NCBI GenBank assembly: GCA_007644065.1
Contig: VJWN01000010.1
Span: 1,797,105 to 1,861,104, forward strand
Direction of reading: 5' to 3'
Length of the DNA stretch: 64,000 nucleotides
Source of the DNA: Margaritispora aquatica
Lineage: Eukaryota; Ascomycota; Leotiomycetes; Helotiales; Discinellaceae
A program made the position numbers and the translations under genes. This document shows positions 1 through 10,312 of this stretch, in pieces (the first letter of the stretch is position 1; the number at the start of each line of letters is the position of its first letter). The notes below the pieces were generated by a model. That model saw nothing but the letters and a program-made list of their open reading frames with translations, ran no database searches and was not told the DNA's origin.

Positions 1-775
1 CTTCCAAGATCGCCATTGGAGCACGCTCAACTCTCACCTCGGTCCGCGAACAAGTTCTCACTGCAGCAGCTGAAGCCTCACGTCCTGTGCCTGAAGTTCT
101 TTGCGTTTCACTGGACATCACTTTGCAATCTAGCACCGAAGAGGCAGCTGCATTGATCGAGAAGACATTTGGGAACCTCGACATTCTCATCATTAACGCT
201 GGGATCTTTGGTACGCTAGCCAAGATTGCTGAGAGTGATGTTGATCTCTGGTGGGAGGTGATGAATGTGAATCTGAAAGGACCATATGCTGTGAGTCGAG
301 CTTGCTTGCCATTGATGTTAAAGGGAGGAGACAAGACTATCATTACAACTTCAAGTGTAGCTGCACATCTTGTGATGCCAGGAATGAGTATGTATCAAGT
401 TAGCAAGTTGGCGGTGTTGAGGTTGATGGAGTTTGTGAGTGCGGAGTATGGTGATCAGGGAGTTTCCGCTTGGAGCATCCATCCAGGAAATATTCCTACA
501 GACATTGTAGGAGGTCTGGAAGGCGTTAGGAAATATGGTGAAATTTTTCTAAATGGTAAGTCTTTTCCCTCGGGTCGATGCTGAAGCTTACTTTGGGTGC
601 AGTCTTCATTGAAACGGTTGAGTTGGCTGCCAATACGGTTGTGTATCTCACCAGAGAGAAGAGACAGTGGTTAGCAGGGAGATATATCAATTGTACTTGG
701 GATATGCCTGAGCTGATGGCGATGGAGGAGGAGATTGTGAAGGGAGATAAGTTGAAAGTGAGAATGGTTTTGTGA
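1..775 (+). CDS. Short-chain dehydrogenase/reductase, 5'-truncated by the window edge
   Basis: NAD(P)-dependent short-chain dehydrogenase of the Rossmann-fold SDR superfamily; substrate unknown. The frame is open from base 3 to the left edge, so the N-terminus with the TGxxxGIG cofactor loop lies outside. Visible SDR landmarks in order are the NNAG-like IINAGIFG strand, the catalytic serine in TTSSVAAH, the catalytic pair in YQVSK, and the HPGNIPTDI segment after it. A 47-base intron at 556-602 (GTAAG...GCAG) joins codons cleanly. Coding is therefore join(<1..555,603..775). The C-terminal block after the intron (WDMPELMAMEEEI... to KVRMVL) is typical of fungal cytosolic SDRs of about 300 residues. 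Family assignment is firm; the specific reaction is not inferable. Confidence 0.85.
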
Positions 776-1833
776 TCGATCCTGAAATTCAGGTCAAGAT
801 TTCTCAATAAAAGATACCCAATTTTTGATGTTTCCTTAGAATGCTGTCATATATTGGAGATAACTCTGATCTAAAGATCTTGGTAACAGACTCCATTTCT
901 ATCTCATGCCAAATGAGTAGCCTATAATTGAGTTTGAACAAGGAAAACCCCTTCTTTGGACATTCTGTCCCCTGTTCTTCCTCTTTTCCATCAAGTGAAC
1001 TAACAAGGTCTATTCCATGTCCCTGCTTTCTTCGCTCTAATGACCTCCTTGTCTAAAGCCTGCCAATAGGTGTGTACAGTAGGTTCCGACGGTCATACGG
1101 TTTTTCGGCTGATAGATGGCTGATCTTGCAATCATGGAAGCAGGTGCTACTTCTATCCATGATTGTGTCATCGAAGTTGTTTTCTTGGTCAGTGGAAAAG
1201 ACAACCTTATCGAAACGTCTCCGTTCTGGTGAGTTTCCATAACTCGAGCCTTGAAGATGACTGGAACTCCTAGGGCAGGAAATATGGATAAGTAGAATAT
1301 TGTTATAGAGCTGTTCATCTTGCAACCATTTTGTATGAGGAAGCAAGGCTTGGAGATGACACTGAGCAACAATATGTCTAATCCTCGCAAGATGGCCACT
1401 CTCGACAACCACATATGCCCTCCTCAACAATTTTCATCTCGACGTACATTCAAGTCTCCATATGATATGGGCGAAATCTATCAAGCACAAATGCTCAATC
1501 ACTTTGTGATGAGCATCAATGGTCTTTCGACATATCAAGCATATCTCCTCTGCCCAATGTCCCATATCCAAAGATAGTCCTGGCTCCAGATCTCGATATG
1601 GTTATCCGATTGGTGAAACAATTCAAAGCTCTGAAGGCGAAGTGATGAACGGTATGAGGTTTCTGGTGAGGCGAATCGAAACATGGAAAAGAGTGCATAG
1701 AGGTGGCAGTGTTTAGCCTGCGACACACACTGGGTCCTGGTCCTGGTCGAGCAGATTCCATGGGCGACGCTGGATCCTTGGTACAATTATCCGTATATCG
1801 TAGACCTTAATGACCTTCGATATCGATGTTGGT
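776..1833. other. Gene-free stretch with unresolved coding-like fragments on the minus strand
   Basis: No intact gene. On the minus strand between about 1050 and 1790 several 80-125-codon open frames overlap and are broken by stops. Pieces such as a run containing IEIWSQDYLWIWDIG and one containing YVVVESGHLARIRHIV read more like protein than chance, but I cannot join them with convincing splice sites or name a family. They could be a decayed gene or a gene with unusual introns. The left 250 bases are the probable 3' UTR of the dehydrogenase. Confidence 0.35.
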
Positions 1834-3012
1834 TTACACTGTCTCCGACATGTCGTTTCTGTTGCTTACATGGACTGCTTGTGGTAACTCCTGTAGCTTA
1901 TAAGAGGAGAGAGAAGCTCCACGATAGAAGGTTGGGATTTCGGTCGTTGGTTGGCGAGAGGTGGCGAGTAGGCGAGGGAAGATCTTGTTGATCAAGGGCT
2001 TGAGCGTAGGTAGACATGCGCAAATTATAGCTAGGTTGACCTCTGCAAGAGACCACATCGCGCTGCGGACATTGTCATCTAGAGGTATCAGCGGGGATCT
2101 TGTTGGATAATTGGAATTGGGGACTTACAGCTAATGTTTTTTGAGTTTCCGGTAATAATCAGACCGTTGATTCGCACAAAACTTACAATTGTCACGCTAG
2201 TTTTTGTGTCAGCTAAAATACCACTTGACATCTATCTTACTCACAAGCCTCCGAGAGCAAAGATGCACATGAGTCCGATTTTTTGCTTCTTGGGCAATTG
2301 CAGGGTCGATAAGACTGGCATCGGTAAAATTAGGATGACCAAATCAGCGATGATGTTAAGCACAACATTCACAACCCAAGTCCATGTCATGCTCCAACAT
2401 GATCCTTTTCCTGTCCAGAATGCAGAGGCTGGAGAACACGTGAATATGGCCATCGGTACAGTGATAATGAAATACATGGCCACAAGACCGAAAGCCAGAT
2501 TGCAAGCAATCCGCATGCGTCGAGTAGTGAAAACCCGTCTGTATTGAAGGAGAATGGCTGTTTTGGTGAGTGTGAGACTGAAAATGTAACCGAGGATCGA
2601 TATCCATAAACACTGCCACTAATCAGGGATTAATCATATGCAATTTGGAAAAAAAAAAATCACCAATAGCTGCCGTTCCAAGTCCTTGGGCGTAATATCG
2701 CCTATGTTTTTCCCGAGGCCAAATTTGAATTCTAAAATAACGTAAGCAGATGTACAGGATGTGCCCGAGAGCCTTACCAAGAATTATTGCGATGAACATT
2801 GCGAAAGAAGCGAACTAAATATCGGTAGTTAGTAAATATTTGACCAAGAAACGAAAGTCTAAAATTACCATAGAAAGACAGATCGCAAGCTCATCTCTGC
2901 CAACCTCATGTATAATGATACTTCTTGTCCATATTCGTGCAAGGACAATTATCGCGGCAGAGAATGTTAAAGCAGTACATATCGCAATGTTAACTGATAT
3001 TCGAGAATCCAT
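1834..3012 (-). CDS. PTH11-like integral membrane protein (fungal rhodopsin domain)
   Basis: Seven-span membrane protein of the fungal rhodopsin-domain/PTH11-like group, which includes candidate G-protein-coupled receptors; ligand unknown. Proposed coding is complement(join(1834..2078,2129..2196,2245..2612,2664..2731,2778..2814,2869..3012)), about 309 residues. Every junction has GT..AG and keeps frame. Family marks are the ELAICLSM start of the second helix, the FGLGKNIGD loop, SLTLTKTAILLQYRRVF in helix 3, the SPASAFWTGKGSC loop, the FALGGF end of helix 6, and WSLAEVNLAIICACLPTLKP in helix 7. The 37-base second exon is a micro-exon and would be missed by many gene finders. The first ATG could be 3042 or 3012; I chose 3012 because ten residues more are polar and unsupported. 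An alternative acceptor at 2618 adds two residues. The C-terminal tail is short. The exon plan matches the gene at 17694-19270. Confidence 0.85.
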
Positions 3013-3042
3013 TGTGATATCCACTTTGATGTGATCTATCAA

Positions 3043-4271
3043 TTTGAAGTGGACTGGATTGCAGACGTCTTTATGAGTGCGTAGTCATCTTATATCCATA
3101 TATGCCATCTTGCTGCGATTCAGCGCAGACTTGAGTTTCTGCCTGGCGTAAGCTTAGCCAGCCGTTGGGAGTTTGCCCATCACAGTCAGTAGCCCCATTT
3201 ATTGGATATGATTTATGGCTGTCTTAGGTATTGAACTGTGCGCTGAATCGCAGCAAAGGGGGTATGTGACTGCCATAAACCCACGGACATTGAGCATAAG
3301 CCACATCAGCCAACCTTGAGTTTGTCCGCACAATATATCCGCAACGGTATTAGAGCTAACTCCATCTCTCGCAACATGGCCAATAAATGTTGCTGATCGA
3401 TGTGAACAAAAAACTCAAATGCACGAGCAACGTTCGTGCAAAACGCCCAGACCCAAGATTAGATGCTCTCGGGGAAGTGCCAATAACTTGGACTCACGGA
3501 ATGATCCTAAGGCGTCGGGATTACACAAACGAAGGGAGTTCTCCGGAACGAGGAAGCGGCACGGACTAAACCCAGTATTCTTCCAAGTGATCTCATTGTT
3601 GAATGGATTTCCATTCCCAGAAGCTTCTTGATGAACAATAAACTTGCCAGTGGAGGTCTTATACGTTTTTCTTTCGGAGTTGCCTCAAACAAGAAGGCAT
3701 AAAACCTTCATACGAAAGCACCAAGCAAATTGAGCAAGCGCTGAAGCAGACGCCCACTTACCTCAGCTCGCCTATCCGAAACCACATGTCACTACCGAGA
3801 CGAGACCCTTATCTTCTCCGAAGTCAAATTCACGGGCCTCCTTAGAGGCTTAGAGATGGGAAGGGAAATTCCGAGTTAAGCAATATGTAACAACAACGTT
3901 ACCCCTGTCACTATCATCTGAATTATATAGTTATGACGTTTGAAGCCCACTTGACTGCCATCTTGAGAATCACCTAGTGTCAATTACTCACCTCGTCTCT
4001 TGAGAGAGAAGAGGCTGATACACTACACAAAATTCGATTGAGTCTGAAAACTTGTTCCAACAGATCGCAAAGCGAGATTTGATCGTCTCTGCAGCAAATG
4101 GTTTTATGGATTCTAAAAAGCAAATTCAATTTTTCATGTTTCTTTTTTTTGCATCTAGAACGGAACTCCATCTGAACCCCAGCAGCTCGTGATACTCTAC
4201 TCAAGTTCACTGACAAACATCCAGGAGACGTTCAGGATGCGTCTTGCTGTTCTATCAGACAAACTCGGTGT
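3043..4271. other. Intergenic region holding the inverted-repeat element
   Basis: Apart from the 147-base inverted-repeat element at 3110-3256 I see no gene. Short open frames at 3387-3692 on both strands overlap one another, lack family features and look like chance. The right part is the probable promoter and leader of the UstYa-family gene. Confidence 0.5.
3110..3256. repeat. MITE-like element with perfect 18-bp terminal inverted repeats
   Basis: Bases 3110-3127 (TTGCTGCGATTCAGCGCA) and 3239-3256 are exact reverse complements, 18 of 18, separated by 111 bases. Inside, 3143-3161 is a second near-palindrome (CTGGC, a TAAGCTTA core, GCCAG). No reading frame lies between the arms and I could not find a convincing target-site duplication in the flanks. 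Size and ends fit a non-autonomous DNA transposon (MITE), but a hairpin-forming regulatory RNA or simple palindrome cannot be excluded. Only one copy is seen in this window. Confidence 0.5.
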
Positions 4272-5350
4272 ATGTTCAATATGGACGGATACAGCAAGCT
4301 CCCATCGACGGAAAAGATCCAAGATCAGGATACTCTAAGCGATAGCGACTGTCAGTCACATCACGAATGCAATTGCGCTTCGCCTCGACCGTGTCGTCTT
4401 GCTTGGGTGTTATGCGGAATTTCCTGCTTAGTTACCATCCTGACAGTGCTGGGCTCAAGTATCTTGCTCCTACGACAGCCAAAGGTGCAAAACATAGGAT
4501 CGTTTTCTACAGATTTCAGTAAGTTCATTATCCAATTGAAGCAATTGTCACTGATATGAAATGTAGTATCTGCACCAAAAGTTCCATACGTGGAAAAGTA
4601 CACGTACAACTTTTACGATTTTAACCCCTCGAACCACCTGCTGGAGTTCAACAAGACAGGAGTAGGCAAACTGTATGCTGGTCATCCTGCGAAGGAAATC
4701 GACGATGCCTGGGACGAGCTATTGCAAGGTTTGGAACAGCCTAATCATTCTAGCCAAGTATAGTGACTGACCAGAGAAGGCAACTACATGCAGATGTCTA
4801 CAGAAGAGGCAGAGGCGATACAGAAAGCTGCGCCATGGAAGCTGGAAATGTTCGATGGAAAGGTGTATGCAGAGTATGCGAATCTAGATTATTCGTAGGG
4901 TCGTAGATTGTACTGATAAACGCCAGGTTAAACGTTTTCCATAATCTACACTGCGTGGTACGTTGCACCTCACCTAGATAAGCAGAATTCTGACCATCCA
5001 TCGTAGAATCTCGTCCGCCGCGCCTTGGATCCAGAGTACTATAACGTCCACACCGATTTTACTGCGCAGGTCATGGAAGAATATAAGCGTGTACATATTT
5101 GTAGGTTCCTTGAGACCTCTATCGCATCTGTCTCCGAGCTAAAAGGAAGCTAGACCATTGCATCGACCAACTCCGCCAAGCAATCCAATGCCACAGCGAC
5201 TTGACTCCTGCCCCTTTGTTCTCGAGTGATATGCTAGCGAAGAGGTTTTATGCATCACATAGCGTGTCGTCTACGTGTCGCAACTTTGATGTCGTGAATA
5301 ATTGGATGAAGGAGAGGAATGACAAGAACCCGCCGTTTGATTGGAGCTAA
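4272..5350 (+). CDS. UstYa-family (DUF3328) oxidase-like protein
   Basis: Type II membrane protein of the UstYa/DUF3328 family, whose studied members oxidise or cyclise peptide side chains in fungal RiPP and cyclic-peptide pathways. Proposed coding is join(4272..4518,4567..4728,4780..4873,4927..4957,5007..5100,5154..5350), about 274 residues; all six exons keep frame. A cytosolic N-terminus with a Cys-rich stretch is followed by one membrane helix at about residues 43-66 and a lumenal domain. The two diagnostic HxxHC-type motifs are present: FHNLHC at about 172-177 and YHCIDQLRQ from about 210, with IQCHSD following; the first histidine of the second copy is replaced by tyrosine-histidine. 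The neighbours are a PTH11-like gene and a lipase; no precursor peptide with repeats was found. An ATG four codons downstream (4281) is an alternative start. Confidence 0.85.
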
Positions 5351-5998
5351 TGAGTTGAGAAAGCAAGTTGTCGAACTTTACTAGCGAGAAGATTTGTAAT
5401 AGAGGTCGCTGAGAAGACATTTGAGCTGAACTTCGAGAGGCGCATGAAAACTTTTGATGCTCTAGTAAGCAGAGGAAAACAGTTTCTAGCTTTTATTCAC
5501 TTTAAAATCACAGAATGTAATGCATGAGAGAAATTAAGCATTGATATGTCCCATGCATGACCCTCCCCTGCCTTGTAAAATGGATTGACACACATCATCA
5601 ACACATCACTAATATAATCTGAATCTAAGTGATTTACAAGAAAAAAAGCTCAGCTCGTTCACACTATAGGATTCTAGGCTTGATGGTGATAAAAACGAAG
5701 GAAGGTCAGCAATCTGACCCGACCTTTTTCTGCTATATTTGTCTGAGCCCAGAAACAGATAGGAAATTACTCAGCGAGCGTACACTCCACCGAGAAGCAG
5801 CAGTCTTGACTTGAGAATACCCTCCCGTCGAATAAACAGGCTAATTCGTTAGCCGGCGGTCACAATCCACAGGTATTCAAGCATTGGCGACCTGTAGTAA
5901 ATATCGTGAATGTACCTGATATAACTGGTAGGCGTCAATAGATCTTGTACTCAGTATGAAATTTGCGACCAGCACCTAGGTCATCCTATGTGACATGA
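5351..5998. other. Intergenic, convergent 3' ends
   Basis: Lies between the 3' ends of the UstYa-family gene and the lipase gene, so it should mainly hold their 3' UTRs and terminators. Nothing else recognised. Confidence 0.4.
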
Positions 5999-8143
5999 TT
6001 ACCATGTCTCTTCATTGCTTTTCGTGTTCTCCAACCTCCTCCTAGGATCCCTCCAAGCTTCAACAGCCTCGCAGCCCGTTGGCACCCTCACTTCATCTCT
6101 AACATTACAAGTCTTCCACAACACTTCCTTGACCTCGCTTCCCACCTTTTCAATGTTATCCATAGCCCAGATGACGTCTAAATGTTCATACTCTTCAATA
6201 ATTTTACTATACACGATTTGTGCGTATGGCTCTCTCCCTCTCACAAAGCGGTTGAGCAGCCTACGACCATCAACAAGCTGATCGGATCCAGTGATCCAAA
6301 GAGCTATGGGTGGCGATTGTTCATCATACCAGTGTCCTGATGCGCTGTGTTCTGCATCTTTACTTTTCTCCAATGGAGGTGGACGTCGAGCGTCTTCGTT
6401 ACAGGTCGAATCCTCAATCTCTTCAGCATCACACTCCTCTCGGGTTGACAAAATGCATGTTTGCCTAGCAAAACAATCCCGTCCTAGCCACCAACGCATA
6501 CTCTCAGCACTAATATAAACAGGTGCAAACTTGAAACAACGGTCTCTTACACCTCGATCCCATCTCGTGTCACTCCAATTAAACAGATATGTAAACACAC
6601 GATAGCCCATCATTCCATACAATCGAGATGGTATGTACTTTTGCATAGGCATCATGAGGGGTATAAAGGCATGAATGCCGAAACAAAGTCGAAAAACCGA
6701 CGGAGAAAGCATCCTCATGAACTTGAAATAGAACTTGTCAAGCAATGGCCCAGAATAAGCCGCTGGTGCCAGAGCACAGAATACGGAGATCTTATCACCA
6801 AGATCTGGACGTTGATCCTTTGAAAATGCAACAAAAGCTTGTGTTGTTCCTTGAGAATGACCAACAAAGCCAAGTTTGGAAAAGCCGGTCTCTAAGAGCA
6901 CACGAGACGTCAACGCTGGTAGATCCATTACACCCATTTGCCGAATGTTCCAGGACCACATTCTGGGGTCTCCATAGGAAAGTAAGGTATGCTCTGGCTC
7001 AAACCCACATCGATTGTTCCCAAGCCAAACATCGTAGCCAGATTTGCACAAATAAAAAGCTAGAGAACTATCATCAAGAACGCAAAATGCTCCAGAAGAT
7101 TGTAAAAGTCCATGAAGCAATAGTACTGGATACTTGGGTTTGTGGTTCGATTGAGCCTTACGAGAAGGGCGTCCTGCAAAAGCTTCTGGACCTCGCTCTG
7201 CTCGTTGCTCTTCAGAAAGTGGCGTATACTCAAGCGGATTGTAGATGTGCCACATTTTGATGATAAATCCATCCTCAGTTTGAACTCGAAATTCTTCCAT
7301 ATCCAACCCAACTCTCCTTGCATAATACCCCACATCACATACCAGGGCATCTGGTCCACCCTCTGTTGGAACGAACTCTCCATGTATAGCTTCGTTCTCA
7401 TTGTCATCATCCAGCTTCATCTTGGAATTTCTCCTTTTGGTTTTCTTCCATGTTTTGGCATCTTGCTTCCTCATACGCTTGTTTCTCTTTTCTTCCTCGA
7501 AGAATGGTCTTGATCGGTCTGGATTTCGGAATGTAGCTCGAAGCCAGACATAATTGGCAAGACTCGGTGCAGCAGTTCCAGCAGCACAAACGACGATAAG
7601 TCCTAAAAATGTACATGATAGTACAAAAGAAGTTGCGCGGAATACTAAGCAGTGAACGTCGCGCATGAGACTTGGCGGTCCATACAGTGGCAGAGGTGGA
7701 AATAGAGGATTCGACGTGAGGTTTTTTGTTGACTTCTGCAACGATTGCTCTTGTGGATTGCCAAGCTCCTGTGCTTTGCTGTGTTCATGACTTCTACCAT
7801 GTTCCTGTGAAATTTCTGGCTCTGTTTCTGATTTCCCGAGTGGAGGTGCTTCATCAATAGCCTTCCCAGGACAACCCTCGATCTCCTCCCTCAGCCTATT
7901 AAGCTTTTCTGCTTCCTTGATAGGTATGGTCGGTAGTCTGCCACCATCTCTAGTCAAAATCACTGAATCCTGAGGGGTGACAAAGTCTGCCCTCATGGCT
8001 GCACCTGGCAGACATCCATGTTGATCCTTTACGGCGAGAGACAGCTTCTCTGCTTGATGGGAGTATTCTGCCTCAACTTCTTCGGCTGTCTTTTGGGGTG
8101 CAATAGCCTGCGGCGGCCCATTGTTGTTGCTGTCGCTGCTCAT
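5999..8143 (-). CDS. Membrane-anchored alpha/beta-hydrolase lipase (TGL1/YEH-like)
   Basis: Intronless 714-residue protein resembling the acid-lipase/steryl-ester hydrolase group (yeast Tgl1, Yeh1, Yeh2), which hydrolyse triacylglycerol or steryl esters on lipid droplets or membranes. An extended polar N-terminus (about 1-155) precedes one or two hydrophobic stretches at about 160-195, then a basic KRNKRMRK segment. The lipase N-terminal region (EEFRVQTEDGFIIKMWHI) starts near residue 283. The oxyanion-side motif is VLLLHGLLQSS near 340. The nucleophile is Ser430 in GHSQG; the likely acid is Asp621 in TGSDQLVDG and the base His654 in EYEHLDVIWAMDN, so the triad looks complete. A low-complexity acidic insert (about 567-600) sits between nucleophile and acid. 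The start at 8143 gives the usual length; upstream sequence carries stops. Substrate is inferred from family only. Confidence 0.85.
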   Translation of the reverse strand: MSSDSNNNGPPQAIAPQKTAEEVEAEYSHQAEKLSLAVKDQHGCLPGAAMRADFVTPQDSVILTRDGGRLPTIPIKEAEKLNRLREEIEGCPGKAIDEAPPLGKSETEPEISQEHGRSHEHSKAQELGNPQEQSLQKSTKNLTSNPLFPPLPLYGPPSLMRDVHCLVFRATSFVLSCTFLGLIVVCAAGTAAPSLANYVWLRATFRNPDRSRPFFEEEKRNKRMRKQDAKTWKKTKRRNSKMKLDDDNENEAIHGEFVPTEGGPDALVCDVGYYARRVGLDMEEFRVQTEDGFIIKMWHIYNPLEYTPLSEEQRAERGPEAFAGRPSRKAQSNHKPKYPVLLLHGLLQSSGAFCVLDDSSLAFYLCKSGYDVWLGNNRCGFEPEHTLLSYGDPRMWSWNIRQMGVMDLPALTSRVLLETGFSKLGFVGHSQGTTQAFVAFSKDQRPDLGDKISVFCALAPAAYSGPLLDKFYFKFMRMLSPSVFRLCFGIHAFIPLMMPMQKYIPSRLYGMMGYRVFTYLFNWSDTRWDRGVRDRCFKFAPVYISAESMRWWLGRDCFARQTCILSTREECDAEEIEDSTCNEDARRPPPLEKSKDAEHSASGHWYDEQSPPIALWITGSDQLVDGRRLLNRFVRGREPYAQIVYSKIIEEYEHLDVIWAMDNIEKVGSEVKEVLWKTCNVRDEVRVPTGCEAVEAWRDPRRRLENTKSNEETW

Positions 8144-10312
8144 GGTGATCTTTCAGCTTTCACTTGCCAGTTCGTGGAGGTTTGGACTGTTCGGCCACAG
8201 GCAAGTGAAGTGGCAGAGAGTGATACTCGGACAGCTCTAGGGATGACAGTGTTATTGACAACTGCATGGCAATGACACTGGAATTGTTTAGTGGCTCGTT
8301 CGCATGGCAAAGCATTGCGTAGGCTAATGGCGATAACAATTTCTGGAGTGCGGTGCGTCTGGGAAGGGATGGATGGTCGATCTGGTTTGGGTCTGGTCGT
8401 ATGTCCGTTCTTGTGTCTTGCACAATTTAGATTCGAGATCAATCGATGTTGACCGATGATGGATGGTGAAAATGAAATGTTGAACCATCACCGTTGGTCG
8501 CAGTGTACAATAACCAGCATTTGATCCAATAATTTATCTACTGCGTTTCGTACTTAAGTACAGTATTCAGCAGACTGGGTGCAATGAATCAGGTTCGCAA
8601 AGACACCAATATATATATTTAAAAGTGGTGTTGCTGATTGGCTATCGGGTGACGTTTTTACCCCACCATCTACCTCATATTGTGGGATTACCATGTGAAT
8701 ATCACATGAAGTGAAACAAATCCGACATCAACCTTACCTTGTCAAACATGCCGCCACACATGAGCAAAATAAACAGCCATGAATAATGGACATCACCTCC
8801 ATTGAAAGTCGATCTCAACTACGCTTTTGTCGTGAATATACACGACAAGCAATCACCAAACTCGATCAAATTGAGCCCAAATTTCGGATGAACTAAGGCG
8901 CTAGTGATACATACTAGGTACAAATACTTTCGCCTCAATAAAGAAAGCCAATTCTGTCCTTGCAAAATTTCCAACTAATGAAATATAGGACAGAAACAAA
9001 GGTCTAGTAGACCTTCTAGCGCTCCCACTCCTGTGGATGAGCCATTGAGGGGCCAGACAATCCTTCCTGCTGGTCTCAAAATTCTGCCTTGAAATCGCTC
9101 CGAGGCCATGCAATAAACAAGGAGATGTGCTCTACTGCACCGCAAACATATCATTTGGCACTCGACTATATGGCCGTGGCCCAAATCCCACACTATTCCA
9201 CACATATTCCAGAGTTCTAGGTGGTTTGAATGTGCAAATCTCTCAGATTCACCTATCCATGTCGAGCTTCCGAGGCTCCACGAAGTTGCCTCCCCCACCT
9301 TATATTCGACTTACCCTAACATAGACATCGCCTTAGGTGGTTAGGATTTGCAGTCTGCCAGGAAACATCCATCCAGGGTGCCTTCTTAACTGGGCACACC
9401 TTCTCAGATGGCCTGTTTGACTACATCTTGTTCGATGTAACATCGTGGCGACTTGACGATTACCAGATCCGTAATACCTAGGAGAATTCCAGATCAAGGC
9501 CGATTTTAACACAAGACTATCTAGGTAAATGGTATGTCTCAGCCAGCCTCAAAAGTTGAAGTTTGAGGTCGATCACAACCCATACGTGCTAGACCGCTTG
9601 AATCTTTTTCTATCAAATGTAATCAGCGAGGATTGCCTGTATAAAGCACAGATGCATTAAGAAATCTTCTCCGTCTAATGCACTGGCTTGATATATCAGA
9701 CACTCAATTCTTGGATATTGGTATGGTCAAAGTTTGAAGTTTCAACAGGCACCATTATTCTGCTTTCTATCCTGCCGAGATCCATACTGAAGGAGGACTT
9801 CTATAGGGCCTCCTTAATATATACAAAAATTCGCTGCAAGTCACATTAGAGATCGCCCAAACAAGCTTTTTAGGGTAGAGTCCAAATACTCAATATGATT
9901 CCTCGGGATATCTGCAGACTCGTAGGCCTCTCTCTCTCTCTCTGTGCATTGGAAGGACGGCTGGGAAGCGAGACAATGAGTTACTCTATTCTCTATTGTA
10001 GTACTACTACCGAGTCAGCTCTTGAGTCTCGGAACTATCTTAGTTACTTTGGGCCATCTATACAGTTTAGTGTATTTATCTGCGCTTCGAAATCCCTTAT
10101 GTGTGCCGATCTAGGTCTCGGCTCTTTCCAAACTCCTAGGCAATAAACAGAAGAAGCCACAATATCTCCAATGCTGGCTTGATAGTGGAGAAGCAGATAA
10201 TACTAAAATGATCTATCATGCGATTTAAAGAGGCACCCATGTCTCGAAGATATCCAGAAAAATCCACTTTTTCCTTTGCATCTGATCTTTTCCTTGGCCA
10301 TAACTACACAAT
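8144..10312. other. Long intergenic region without recognised genes
   Basis: About 2.2 kb. It contains the divergent upstream regions of the lipase (left) and the Apple-domain gene (right). Overlapping short frames at 8160-8442, 8901-9298 and 9895-10146 have no family features, include simple CT runs and run antisense to each other. An AT-rich patch (TATATATATTTAAAA) is at about 8610-8625. I see no RNA gene. Confidence 0.4.

Noticed and set aside
3043..5998. RiPP gene cluster around the UstYa-family protein
   Set aside because: No precursor with Kex2-type repeats, peptidase or methyltransferase gene was found next to it.
6745..7513. Plus-strand and alternate-frame open frames within the lipase
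   Set aside because: Shadows of the 714-codon lipase gene; no domain features.
9895..10146. 83-codon frame with a hydrophobic start upstream of the Apple-domain gene
   Set aside because: Contains a CT simple repeat, has no conserved features and no good signal-peptide cleavage context.
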